A DNA stretch of 15,965 bases from an uncultured Eubacteriales bacterium (GTDB lineage Bacteria > Bacillota > Clostridia > Oscillospirales > Oscillospiraceae). Position numbers and translations under genes: made by a program. Below the pieces are notes generated by a model. It did not search any database. It was not told the origin of the DNA and worked only from the letters and a program-made list of their open reading frames with translations. The stretch covers positions 1-15,965 of the forward strand of contig URPA01000043.1 in NCBI GenBank assembly GCA_900549545.1, read 5' to 3'. Below are positions 6,432 to 15,965 of this stretch, in pieces (the first letter of the stretch is position 1; each line of letters begins with the position of its first letter).

Positions 6432-6468
6432 TTGCTGTCAATGCTTGAAACATTGCAAAAAATGCTGT
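6419..6468 (+). promoter_or_regulatory. Candidate AraC-family regulator binding boxes
   Basis: ATTGCAAAGTAAATTGCTGT (6419-6438) and ATTGCAAAAAATGCTGT (6452-6468) form a direct repeat offset by 33 bp, about three helical turns. Within it ATTGC/AATGC starts at 6419, 6431, 6440, 6452 and 6462, a spacing of 9-12 bp. Box 1 overlaps the transporter -35 and box 2 fills the spacer of the regulator promoter. AraC-type proteins commonly bind such direct repeats. Binding itself is inferred. Confidence 0.5.
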
Positions 6469-6473
6469 ATACT
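6445..6473 (+). promoter_or_regulatory. Promoter of the AraC-family regulator gene
   Basis: TTGAAA (6445-6450) and TATACT (6468-6473), each 5/6 to consensus with an ideal 17-nt spacer. The spacer is repeat box 2, so the regulator would repress its own promoter if it binds there. The leader to the ATG at 6615 is about 135 nt and runs through a hairpin repeat. Confidence 0.65.
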
Positions 6474-6481
6474 CTCTCCAG

Positions 6482-6575
6482 AGGCTCCCCTTACGCAGGG
6501 GGAGCCTTTGGAAAGCGCAAATTCTCCCTTGTATGTGCAACCTTACGCAAAGGGGAGGCTTTGACATAGCAAACC
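6482..6575. repeat. Direct-repeat/hairpin element in the AraC leader
   Basis: AGGCTCCCC (6482-6490) pairs with GGGGAGCCT (6499-6507). A sequence beginning CCTTACGCA, then a G-run, GAG.CTTTG and AGC..AAA occurs at 6489 and again at 6541, a degenerate direct repeat of about 30 nt offset by 52. AAGGGGAGGCTTTG (6550-6563) is the exact reverse complement of 455-468. The first hairpin, followed by TTTG, could act as an attenuator in the regulator's leader, but it fits the dispersed repeat family at least as well. Confidence 0.5.
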
Positions 6576-6614
6576 ACCGCAGCCGCATCAATCACCAAGG
6601 AGGAGATTTCGCCC

Positions 6615-7451
6615 ATGGACGCGAAAAACGCCCCTGGCAGAGCCGGGTATCTGACCGAAAACTATCACTATTTCCACCTGCGGGACACCGCCGGGCAGGA
6701 GCGGGACTTTCATTTTCACGAGTTTGACAAGATAGTGCTGCTCATCGACGGGCGCGTGGAGTACGCGGTGGAGAGCGTGAGCTATGAGCTGCGGCCCTGG
6801 TCGGTGCTGCTTGTAAAGCACCACACGATACACCGCGCCGAAATCGACAAAACTCTCCCATATGAGCGGGTTATAATCTATCTTGACGGGAAATATTTTG
6901 AGCGCACCATGCCCCAGTCCGGGCTTATGGACTGCTTTGACACGGCGGACAAAACCGGCCGGCACCTGCTCCTGCCTGACGAGGAGCAGCGAAAGGCGCT
7001 GAAAACGGCCATAGATGCCTATGAGCGGGCGGCCGCCGACAGCGGCTTCGGTGCGCAGGCCCTGCGGGACACAATTATAATCCAGCTGCTTATTCAAATC
7101 GGCCGCATGAGCGCCTCCGCCCCGGACACCGGCGCGCGCTATGACGCGAAGATCCAGCAGACCCTCTCCTACATAAACGAGAATCTGAGCGCGGAGCTGA
7201 CAGTGGACGCGCTGGCCGAGCGCGTGTTTTTGAGCAAATACCACTTTATGCGGCTGTTCAAAACTCAGACCGGCAGCACCGTCCACGCCTACATCCGGCA
7301 AAAGCGCCTGCTGTACGCGGCGCGGCTTATCCGCGAAGGGGCCGATGTTTACCGCGCTGCCGCAGACAGCGGCTTCGGGGATTATTCCGCCTTTCACCGG
7401 GCTTTCCGGGAGAGCTTCGGAACCAGTCCCGGCAAGCTCAAGCGGCAGTGA
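6615..7451 (+). CDS. AraC-family transcriptional regulator
   Basis: 278 residues in the common two-domain layout. The N-terminal cupin-like sensor has DFHFHEFDKI (31-40), where the paired histidines H33 and H35 resemble a small-ligand or metal site, and a later VKHHTIHRAE stretch. The C-terminal double helix-turn-helix covers about 178-278: TVDALAERVFLSKYHFMRLFK for the first and RAAADSGFGDYSAFHRAFRE for the second, ending GTSPGKLKRQ. AAGGAGGAG lies 9 nt before the ATG. It is divergent from the SLC1 symporter across about 240 bp with phased repeat boxes, so it most likely senses a metabolite and controls that transporter and itself. The ligand is unknown. A weak 4-bp hairpin followed by ATTTTT (7452-7471) may end it. 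Confidence 0.93.
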   Translation: MDAKNAPGRAGYLTENYHYFHLRDTAGQERDFHFHEFDKIVLLIDGRVEYAVESVSYELRPWSVLLVKHHTIHRAEIDKTLPYERVIIYLDGKYFERTMPQSGLMDCFDTADKTGRHLLLPDEEQRKALKTAIDAYERAAADSGFGAQALRDTIIIQLLIQIGRMSASAPDTGARYDAKIQQTLSYINENLSAELTVDALAERVFLSKYHFMRLFKTQTGSTVHAYIRQKRLLYAARLIREGADVYRAAADSGFGDYSAFHRAFRESFGTSPGKLKRQ

Positions 7452-7542
7452 CGCTCCGGCAGCGCATTTTTGTATTAAGATATAATATTTTCTATAAAAC
7501 ATCCTTTTTTGTAACTGTTCTGTTGTTGAGTTTACGACTAAT

Positions 7543-7617
7543 TTGACATATGATTATGTTGACATAATGACGGTACGTTATAAATAGTACTTTTTATTAT
7601 ACCTATATTATAAAAGG
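7543..7617 (+). promoter_or_regulatory. Probable promoter region of the surface-protein gene
   Basis: An AT-rich stretch unlike its surroundings with two exact TTGACA hexamers (7543-7548 and 7559-7564, 16 bp apart) and TATAAA at 7579-7584. The second TTGACA is only 14 nt from TATAAA, shorter than ideal, so the exact promoter is unclear. AAAGG (7613-7617) is the ribosome site, 10 nt before the ATG. Confidence 0.4.
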
Positions 7618-7627
7618 ATGTGCTGCA

Positions 7628-10600
7628 ATGAAGAAAAGCAAATTAACCAAGCTTCTTGCTCTGCTGCTTATCGCGGCGATGGCGGTTTCCATGCTGTCCG
7701 TCACCGCTTTCGCGGATAACGAGGAGCAGCCCGCTCCGGGTGTGACACAGCCGCTCAATGACGAGGGCAGCGAGAATCCCGATCCCTCTGCCAGCGGCGG
7801 TGAGGACGACAAAAATTCCGATCCCTCCGCCAGCGGCGGTGAGGACGACAAAAATCCTGACCCCTCTGCCAGCGGCAGTGAGGACGACAAAAATCCTGAC
7901 CCCTCCGCCAACGGCAACGAGGGTGACGAGGAGGAAAAGAAAGACCCCGCCGACGAGGAGAAAGACCCCGCCGGTGATGCGCCCGCGCCCATTGACGAAG
8001 AACCTGTGACGGCGTTCTATGTCTCTGCGGACGGCGATGACAACAACCCCGGCACCGAGGCCGAGCCTTTTGCCACGCTCAAAAAAGCAGCCGATGAGGT
8101 CAACAAGGCCGAAGGCTCCTCTTTCACCGTCTATGTGATGACAGCTCTGACCTCCACGGCCTGCGCCCGCTTCTATAATAAGAACGTCACCCTCACCAGC
8201 TATGGCGGCACTCACACTGTCAGCCGCGGGGAAGATTTTGCGCCCATCAGCGACGACGCAAGAAGCTTTTATAACCCCGCAATGATCGAGATACAGGGCT
8301 ATGGCGACGGCAAGCCCGGTCTGACCCTGAGCAATATCATTTTTGATGATGACGGAAAACACATGGGCAATGTATATGCTCAGGCAATTTCCGGCGAAGG
8401 CAGAGACGACAACACCAAATATGTTCAGGATGCTATTGTTGCCTCCAACGCGACCGCACCATGCACGATAAACATTGAGCCCACCGCGCAGCTTCTCAAC
8501 TACGGCGGCATGTCCGCCGTGCGCGTGACCTCCGCCGCTCATGTCAACATGAACGGTGTCATCTCCGGCAGCGGCCCCGTTCAGAGAAATGGCGGCAACG
8601 GCCCCGCCGGTGCCATCTGGATTCAGGGCGCCAGCGCCTTTGTCGGCGGCAGCATCACCAATCTAACCGGCCGCGGCGTATATGTTGACGGCGGCTCTGC
8701 CACTATTAACGGCACTATAAGCAATATAACTCCCGCAAACTTGACGTGGCAGGGCGCGGAGGGCACAGGTGTCCATGTGCGCGGGGGCGGAACAGTAACG
8801 CTCAACGGCACCATCTCCGGCAATGCAGATAACCCCAGCAAGTACGGCGTCGCGGTAAAGGTTGATTCTGCCGCTGACGGAGCCTTTGTCATGAATAAAG
8901 GCGCGGTCATAAAGGATATGGCCGGTGCAGTAAATGTAAGCGTCAGCGCAAAGGTTTATATTGACGGTGAAATAACCGGCATTCACGGCAACAACACTCT
9001 CAATTTGCAGGACGGCGGCTACTGCCGGATCGGCGAAAACGCAGAAATTCACCACAACACTTTGGATCGTACAGCCGTATACTTCCAGACCTCCACGCTG
9101 GAGCTTTACGGTAAAATCCACCACAATTTCAGTAAAGATAAGTCCGGCGGCGTAGAAGTCAATAACAACACATATGGCGAGTTCACTATGTATGACGGCG
9201 CTGAGATAACCGACAACTACGGCCTGGAACACGGTGCCGGTGTCTTGGTATGTAACGGCCCGTTTACCATGAAGGGTGGTCTTATCGCCCGCAATGTGTC
9301 CGGAACCGCTCAGGGCGGCGGTGTATGCGTGCGCCGCGGCGGGCAGTTTATCATGGAGGGTGGCCAGATTGTTGACAACATCTCTGCCGGAGCGGGCGGC
9401 GGTGTTGCATATGACGCCGCAGAGCATGACCAGCGGGTGATGCCGGTCAATCTGATAGGCGGCACAATATCCGGCAATCTGATGAACGCCTCCGTGTCCA
9501 CCTCCGGCGGTGTTGTTCAGACCAGCGGCGGCGTGCCCAATGATGTGGCGCTCTACGGTGGCCCTGCAAACATCAACCTTTACGTCAACATCCATCCCGG
9601 TGTGACTGTCGACCGGCGCGTCTATTTAACAAACGGCGGTGACAACAGATACATCACCATTACTGACGGCACCGAGATTGGTATTCCCTCCGGCTCCTGT
9701 GTCAGTGCACTCAAGACGGCGGCACAGGCCAAGGGCTGGGCTGACCCCTACACCAACTTCTGGTGCCAGAACGGTGAGGCTGTTGATGTCACTGTGACGA
9801 AGGCCGTGCCCAACGCGGCTCTGCCCGTCTATGTTGTGGCCATTCCCACCGATGCGAAGGGCGCTCCTGTCACCGGCGCGGTGCCCGAGGTCTGCATCGC
9901 CGCTGTCAGCGGGAATAATGTCAGCTTTGCCCTGCCCAACGGAAACGCAAACGGCTATGCCGTGGGCCTTGTCCAGCCCACACAGGACTTCGGCGCTTTG
10001 ACCGCCACGGCCACGGATACCATCCAGAAAATTCACGGCGGCAGCGGCAAATACATATCCAACTGGGGCCTTGATTACAGCATCTCCGAGAATCTTGCGA
10101 ATGTTATTGAGCAGGCCGACGGCAAGGATGCAAATCTCAGCCTCACCGTCAACCTTGACAGCAGGCTCGGCAATCCCGATAACATTGCCCTTGAAAGCAA
10201 CATCTTTGAGATAGACGGCGAGCCGGCAATCGACGCCGATGCCAACACCGTCACCGTAAATCTCAAGCTCAAATCCGGCTGGAAGGATAAGCTTGCAGCG
10301 GCTGCATGTGCCCTGAGCGGCACGGCGGAGCTTAACGACACGGATGACGCGCTGGCCTACATCATGAACACCAGCGGTTATGTCTCCGGTAATGTGGGCA
10401 GCATCATTGTGTCCGTGCCCAGCGACGTTGCGCACACTCGGGTTCTCGCGGTAAAATCCGTAACTCTGCACTTTGACGCAAACGGCGGCAGCAATCCCCC
10501 TGCCGATATGACGCAGTACATCGGCGCGCTTGGCACCAGCACCTTTACCATCCCCGCCGCAGCGCCCACCAACAACGGCATACTCTTTGAGGGCTGGAGC

Positions 10601-11158
10601 CTTACCCGCAACGGCGCGCCCGCTTACGGCGCGGGCCACGCGGCCACTATCGCTATCGCTGACGACACCACGCTCTACGCCGTGTGGCACACCCACGTGT
10701 TTGGCGACTGGCTGAGCGATGCCAACAACCACTGGCGCGAGTGCCCCTACGACGGTGCGGTCGCAAACCTTGGCCCGCACACCTACGGCCCGTGGACAGT
10801 CACTGTTGAGCCCACCACCACAGCTCCCGGCGTGCAGCAGCGTGTCTGCACCGTCTGCGGTCATGCGCAGCAGGCCGCGCTTGCCCAGATACCGGTCATA
10901 AACCCCGTGCCCGGTGTGCCCGCGCCTATCGCGCCCCTGAACCCCACGGATATTGACGAGCCCGAGACCCCGCTGGCCGAAGAGCCCGCCGAGCAGCTGC
11001 CCGATGAGGAGACTCCGCTGAGCAGTGAGCACGGCATCGGCTGCATCATCCACTGGATACTTCTCGCGGCGGCGCTGGTTGTGCTGGTTGTGTATATAAT
11101 CACCGCCGAAAACGAGAAGAAGAAAATCAAGAAGCTCAAAGAGCAACTTGGCCTTTAA
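7628..11158 (+). CDS. Large secreted beta-helix surface protein with C-terminal membrane anchor
   Basis: 1176 residues. Order: signal peptide (1-29, cleavage likely after AFA); acidic low-complexity stalk (30-126) with 13-residue repeats DPSASGGEDDKN(S/P); a region opening with FYVSADGDDNNPGTEAEPFA (130-149), the usual entry to a right-handed parallel beta-helix, running to about 670 and rich in G/N turns (for example GGTVTLNGTISGN); a less clear domain to about 940; an InlB/Listeria-Bacteroides-type repeat (about 945-1020, FDANGG...FEGWS...LYAVW); a Cys module (HVFGDW...HWRECPYDG and RVCTVCGH); a Pro/Glu linker with repeated ETPL; a transmembrane helix (1137-1158); and a Lys-rich cytoplasmic tail. 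No LPXTG motif is seen. Beta-helix proteins of this style act as polysaccharide-degrading enzymes or adhesins. No catalytic triad was recognised, so an adhesin or glycan-binding role is more likely but inferred. A 42-residue membrane protein follows 15 nt downstream. Confidence 0.9.
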   Translation: MKKSKLTKLLALLLIAAMAVSMLSVTAFADNEEQPAPGVTQPLNDEGSENPDPSASGGEDDKNSDPSASGGEDDKNPDPSASGSEDDKNPDPSANGNEGDEEEKKDPADEEKDPAGDAPAPIDEEPVTAFYVSADGDDNNPGTEAEPFATLKKAADEVNKAEGSSFTVYVMTALTSTACARFYNKNVTLTSYGGTHTVSRGEDFAPISDDARSFYNPAMIEIQGYGDGKPGLTLSNIIFDDDGKHMGNVYAQAISGEGRDDNTKYVQDAIVASNATAPCTINIEPTAQLLNYGGMSAVRVTSAAHVNMNGVISGSGPVQRNGGNGPAGAIWIQGASAFVGGSITNLTGRGVYVDGGSATINGTISNITPANLTWQGAEGTGVHVRGGGTVTLNGTISGNADNPSKYGVAVKVDSAADGAFVMNKGAVIKDMAGAVNVSVSAKVYIDGEITGIHGNNTLNLQDGGYCRIGENAEIHHNTLDRTAVYFQTSTLELYGKIHHNFSKDKSGGVEVNNNTYGEFTMYDGAEITDNYGLEHGAGVLVCNGPFTMKGGLIARNVSGTAQGGGVCVRRGGQFIMEGGQIVDNISAGAGGGVAYDAAEHDQRVMPVNLIGGTISGNLMNASVSTSGGVVQTSGGVPNDVALYGGPANINLYVNIHPGVTVDRRVYLTNGGDNRYITITDGTEIGIPSGSCVSALKTAAQAKGWADPYTNFWCQNGEAVDVTVTKAVPNAALPVYVVAIPTDAKGAPVTGAVPEVCIAAVSGNNVSFALPNGNANGYAVGLVQPTQDFGALTATATDTIQKIHGGSGKYISNWGLDYSISENLANVIEQADGKDANLSLTVNLDSRLGNPDNIALESNIFEIDGEPAIDADANTVTVNLKLKSGWKDKLAAAACALSGTAELNDTDDALAYIMNTSGYVSGNVGSIIVSVPSDVAHTRVLAVKSVTLHFDANGGSNPPADMTQYIGALGTSTFTIPAAAPTNNGILFEGWSLTRNGAPAYGAGHAATIAIADDTTLYAVWHTHVFGDWLSDANNHWRECPYDGAVANLGPHTYGPWTVTVEPTTTAPGVQQRVCTVCGHAQQAALAQIPVINPVPGVPAPIAPLNPTDIDEPETPLAEEPAEQLPDEETPLSSEHGIGCIIHWILLAAALVVLVVYIITAENEKKKIKKLKEQLGL
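7781..7936 (+). repeat. Four in-frame 39-bp tandem repeats (13 codons)
   Basis: Units at 7781-7819, 7820-7858, 7859-7897 and a degenerate 7898-7936 encode DPSASGGEDDKNS, DPSASGGEDDKNP, DPSASGSEDDKNP and DPSANGNEGDEEE. The first three are nearly identical at DNA level. The unit is a multiple of three, so copy changes keep the frame and would alter the length of the stalk that holds the beta-helix off the cell. Confidence 0.9.
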
Positions 11159-11173
11159 GGAAGGAGAAGCGAT

Positions 11174-11302
11174 ATGTGTATATGGGATATCCCGGCGCTG
11201 ATAGCGCTGCTGGCCGTGGTCATTGCCTTCCCCGTCCACTGCGGGAAGCTCAAGAAGACCAGAGAAGAGCTTGAAAACAAGCTCAACGGCAAAAAAGACT
11301 GA
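11174..11302 (+). CDS. 42-residue single-span membrane protein
   Basis: A small gene starting at ATG 11174 with AGGAGA 6 nt upstream, 15 nt after the surface-protein stop and directly before a terminator. It encodes an N-terminal hydrophobic span (about residues 3-21, including ALIALLAVVIAF) then a charged helix-forming tail (GKLKKTREELENKLNGKKD). This copies the end of the large protein: a membrane helix followed by a Lys/Glu helix (ENEKKKIKKLKEQL). It may sit beside that anchor in the membrane, with the two cytoplasmic helices pairing. I know of no named family. Support comes from the ribosome site, the operon position and sensible topology; the function is inference. Confidence 0.7.
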   Translation: MCIWDIPALIALLAVVIAFPVHCGKLKKTREELENKLNGKKD

Positions 11303-11314
11303 ATAGACGCAAAA

Positions 11315-11342
11315 AGCTCCCGCACCTCTCGGTGCGGGAGCT
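11315..11342. terminator. Bidirectional terminator between surface-protein operon and DUF1846 gene
   Basis: 12-bp stem AGCTCCCGCACC/GGTGCGGGAGCT with a TCTC loop, preceded by AAAAA and followed by CTTT. The A-run serves the minus-strand gene as a U-tract. It lies between two convergent genes and probably ends both. Core and A-run match the terminator at 5067-5096. Confidence 0.85.
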
Positions 11343-11356
11343 CTTTGCTTATTTGA

Positions 11357-12841
11357 TTACTTATGGAACAGCTTTTTGGCCTGATACTTCGGCTCGAAGC
11401 TGATGTTCACGCCGAGCTTCTTGAAAAGCTCCGCGTCTACATTGGAGAGGATGACCGAGGAATGGGCCTCACAGCCGCGCAGCTTGTCAAGCTGGTCCAT
11501 GGCCACCTCAGCCATGGGATTTGTCACCGCGCAGATGGCGAGGGCTATCAGCAGCTCATCGGTGTGCAGGCGGGGGTTGTGGTTGCCGAGATGCTCGATC
11601 TTCAAATGCTGAATGGGCTGGATGATGCCTGGAGAAATGAGCAGCAGCTTTTTATCTATCCCCGCGAGAGCTTTCAAGGCGTTGAGCAGGCACGCGGATG
11701 ACGCGCCGAGCAGGGAGCTTGTCTTGCCGGTAATGATGCGCCCGTCGGAGAGCTCTATCGCCACGGCGGGAGCGCCGGTATCCTCGGCTCGCTGCAATGC
11801 CGCCGCGACGACAGGCCGCTCGTGTGTGCCGGTGCCCATGGAGTTCATGATAAGCTCGATCTTGCGCACCTCTGAGGGGTCGGACGTGCCCCGGCGCACA
11901 TCGCAGGCCGCCGCGTAGTACCGGCGGATAATCTCCTGCTTGGAGGCCTCGCGGCAGGCTTCATCATCGTATATGCAGTATCCCGCCATGTTCACGCCCA
12001 TGTCCGTGGGGCTCTTGTAGGGGCTGCTGCCGTAAATCTGGCGGAAAATGGCCTCCAGCACGGGGAAAATCTCCACATCGCGGTTGTAGTTGACGGTAGT
12101 GACCCCGTAAGCGTCGAGATGGAAGGGGTCTATCATGTTCACATCGTCCAGATCCGCCGTGGCGGCCTCATAGGCCAGATTCACCGGGTGCTTGAGGGGC
12201 AGGTTCCAGATGGGGAAGGTCTCAAACTTGGCATAGCCCGCGCTGATGCCGCGCTTATGCTCGTGATAAAGCTGGCTGAGGCAGGTGGCCATCTTGCCGG
12301 AGCCGGGGCCGGGAGCGGTGACGACTACGAGGCTGCGCTTGGTCTCGATATACTCGTTTCTGCCAAAGCCGTCCTCCGACACAATAAGGGGGACATTGGA
12401 GGGATAATCGGGGATGATATAGTGAATATAGACCCTGACGCCGAGCATTTCCAGCCGCTTTTTGAACTGGTCCGCCACGGGCTGGCCGCGATAATGAGTG
12501 ATGACAACGCTGCCGATATAAAGGCCGATGCCGCGGAAGGCGTCAATAAGGCGGAGGGTGTCCTCATCATAGGTGATGCCGAGATCGCCCCGGCGCTTGT
12601 TGCGCTCAATATCATCGGCTGAGATGACGATGACTATCTCCGCCTCATCCTTCATCTCCATGAGCATGCGCACCTTACTGTCCGGCGCGAAGCCCGGCAG
12701 CACGCGGGAGGCGTGAAAATCATCAAAGAGCTTGCCGCCGAATTCCAGATACAGCTTGCCGCCGAACTGGGATATCCTGTCCCGGATGTTCTGGGACTGA
12801 AGCTTAACATATTTGTCGTTATCAAAGCCCTGTCTGTTCAT
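11357..12841 (-). CDS. DUF1846 domain protein
   Basis: 494 residues from the ATG at 12839-12841, chosen because AAAGGAG lies upstream and because MNRQGFDNDKYVKLQSQNI is the usual family opening; a frame extension to 12886 would pass over the ribosome site. DUF1846 proteins are about 500 residues, widespread in Firmicutes and some Actinobacteria, with no settled role. Visible features are a Rossmann-like VIVISADDIERNK region (69-82) and TAPGPGSGKMATC (175-187), which looks like a nucleotide-binding P-loop (GxGSGK). The gene is monocistronic: its own promoter at 12877-12905, divergent from secA, and a shared terminator downstream. The neighbourhood gives no clear hint of a pathway. Confidence 0.9.
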   Translation of the reverse strand: MNRQGFDNDKYVKLQSQNIRDRISQFGGKLYLEFGGKLFDDFHASRVLPGFAPDSKVRMLMEMKDEAEIVIVISADDIERNKRRGDLGITYDEDTLRLIDAFRGIGLYIGSVVITHYRGQPVADQFKKRLEMLGVRVYIHYIIPDYPSNVPLIVSEDGFGRNEYIETKRSLVVVTAPGPGSGKMATCLSQLYHEHKRGISAGYAKFETFPIWNLPLKHPVNLAYEAATADLDDVNMIDPFHLDAYGVTTVNYNRDVEIFPVLEAIFRQIYGSSPYKSPTDMGVNMAGYCIYDDEACREASKQEIIRRYYAAACDVRRGTSDPSEVRKIELIMNSMGTGTHERPVVAAALQRAEDTGAPAVAIELSDGRIITGKTSSLLGASSACLLNALKALAGIDKKLLLISPGIIQPIQHLKIEHLGNHNPRLHTDELLIALAICAVTNPMAEVAMDQLDKLRGCEAHSSVILSNVDAELFKKLGVNISFEPKYQAKKLFHK

Positions 12842-12876
12842 ATTAAACTTACTCCTTTCGACCCAAACCGACAGAT

Positions 12877-12905
12877 ATTTTACCACATTCCGCCGCGGAT
12901 ATAAA
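12877..12905 (-). promoter_or_regulatory. Promoter of the DUF1846 gene
   Basis: On the minus strand TTTATA (12900-12905) and TAAAAT (12877-12882) are separated by exactly 17 nt and lie about 36 nt upstream of the ATG. The matches are 4/6 and 5/6. Confidence 0.6.
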
Positions 12906-12929
12906 GGGGCATTTCTTCATGGAATATAC

Positions 12930-12958
12930 TTTTTTTCTTCATATTTTTGTGGTATAGT
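12930..12958 (+). promoter_or_regulatory. Probable secA promoter
   Basis: TATAGT (12953-12958) preceded by TGG, in a T-rich stretch; the -35 position is only a T-run (12930-12935). Transcription would start near 12965, about 35 nt before the secA ATG. This also argues against the ATG at 12961 as the start, since it would lie at or before the first transcribed base. Confidence 0.5.
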
Positions 12959-12999
12959 AGATGCTGTATTATTGTGTTTTTACGAAAGGTCTTAATACT

Positions 13000-15750
<2,751 letters not shown>

Positions 15751-15843
15751 GGGTAGGGCTGCGGACGATGCGAGCAGGCCGCGCCAATGGCGCAGTTATG
15801 CGGCAGTGCATCACAACTTTGCTGCCGGGGCTATGTGATCATA

Positions 15844-15918
15844 AAGCTCGGCATACTCCTGTCCCTGTCAAAGCAGCTTTCCATGGAAAAATGCACCCGC
15901 AAGGAGTACCACGAGTGA
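15844..15918 (+). pseudogene. Decayed second copy of the secA 3' end
   Basis: TGT CCC TGT (15860-15868, C-P-C) and TGG (15884-15886) are exactly 24 nt apart, as are the matching Cys and Trp codons of intact secA (15688 and 15712). After the Trp a 1-nt deletion shifts the frame, then KCTRKEYHE and a TGA follow, against KCTCKEYHD in SecA. Upstream, K-L-G matches K-I-G of SecA with about 5 nt missing. The differences are scattered and partly synonymous, so this is a diverged copy, not a recent duplication. It starts 94 nt after the secA stop. The stretch 15751-15843 between has no gene and only a weak GCGCC-AAT-GGCGC hairpin, so no convincing secA terminator is visible in the window. Confidence 0.7.
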
Positions 15919-15965
15919 TCTTGAGGTCCCCCCTTCCTTTCCGCCAGTGGCGTCGGTCACTGCGC

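Noticed and set aside
7452..7471. Terminator after the AraC gene
   Set aside because: Only a 4-bp stem before ATTTTT; too weak to list as a feature.
6588..7502. 304-codon minus-strand frame across the AraC gene
   Set aside because: Antisense to a clear AraC regulator, with no recognisable motif.
7781..7936. CRISPR-like regularly spaced repeats
   Set aside because: The 39-bp units are directly adjacent, with no spacers, and are in frame inside a gene.
9626..11239. 537-codon open frame on the minus strand across the surface-protein gene
   Set aside because: It is antisense to a gene with signal peptide, domains and ribosome site. It is His/Gly/Val-rich with no recognisable domain, as expected from GC-rich complementary codons.

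Overview
The window looks like a piece of a chromosome from a spore-forming, GC-rich clostridium, probably a gut Oscillospiraceae-type bacterium. The evidence is a YlmC/YmxH sporulation protein, a Noc-type ParB, strong AGGAGG-like ribosome sites, a clostridial type of surface protein with InlB-like and Cys-rich C-terminal modules, and SecA with a SEC-C tail. Species cannot be named from sequence alone. No phage, integrase, transposase, CRISPR array, tRNA or rRNA was recognised.

Layout. 1-442: a small multi-pass membrane protein, possibly cut by the window edge. 443-962: a gene-free stretch full of hairpins and palindromes. 963-3740, minus strand: ymxH, then hflX, a GNAT acetyltransferase and yigZ. 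The last three overlap by 4 bp (ATGA) and look like one operon, with its own promoter inside the end of ymxH and a strong terminator at 924-970. 3938-4786, minus: an orphan Noc/ParB-like protein. 4787-5110: a MITE-like inverted-repeat element. 5111-6370, minus: an SLC1-family cation symporter, divergent from an AraC-family regulator at 6615-7451. Both have good promoters and share a block of phased ATTGC/AATGC boxes, so the regulator plausibly controls the transporter and itself. 7628-11302: a 1176-residue secreted, membrane-anchored beta-helix protein followed by a 42-residue single-span membrane protein, ended by a shared terminator. 11357-12841, minus: a DUF1846 protein. 13000-15750: secA, divergent from it. 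15751-15965: non-coding DNA with a decayed second copy of the secA 3' end.

Most of the window is ordinary housekeeping. The parts worth a second look are: (a) the secA 3' third, which has different codon use from the 5' part and is followed by a frameshifted relic of another secA tail, so it is either a recombination mosaic or an assembly chimera; (b) hflX, whose conserved N-terminus continues upstream of any ATG, implying an AUU-type start; (c) the transporter, which lacks the arginine that binds acidic substrates; (d) the AraC/transporter control region; (e) the surface-protein/small-membrane-protein pair; (f) the intergenic repeat families, including an almost identical terminator cassette used at two unrelated loci. 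I did not find a convincing new defence or biosynthetic system.
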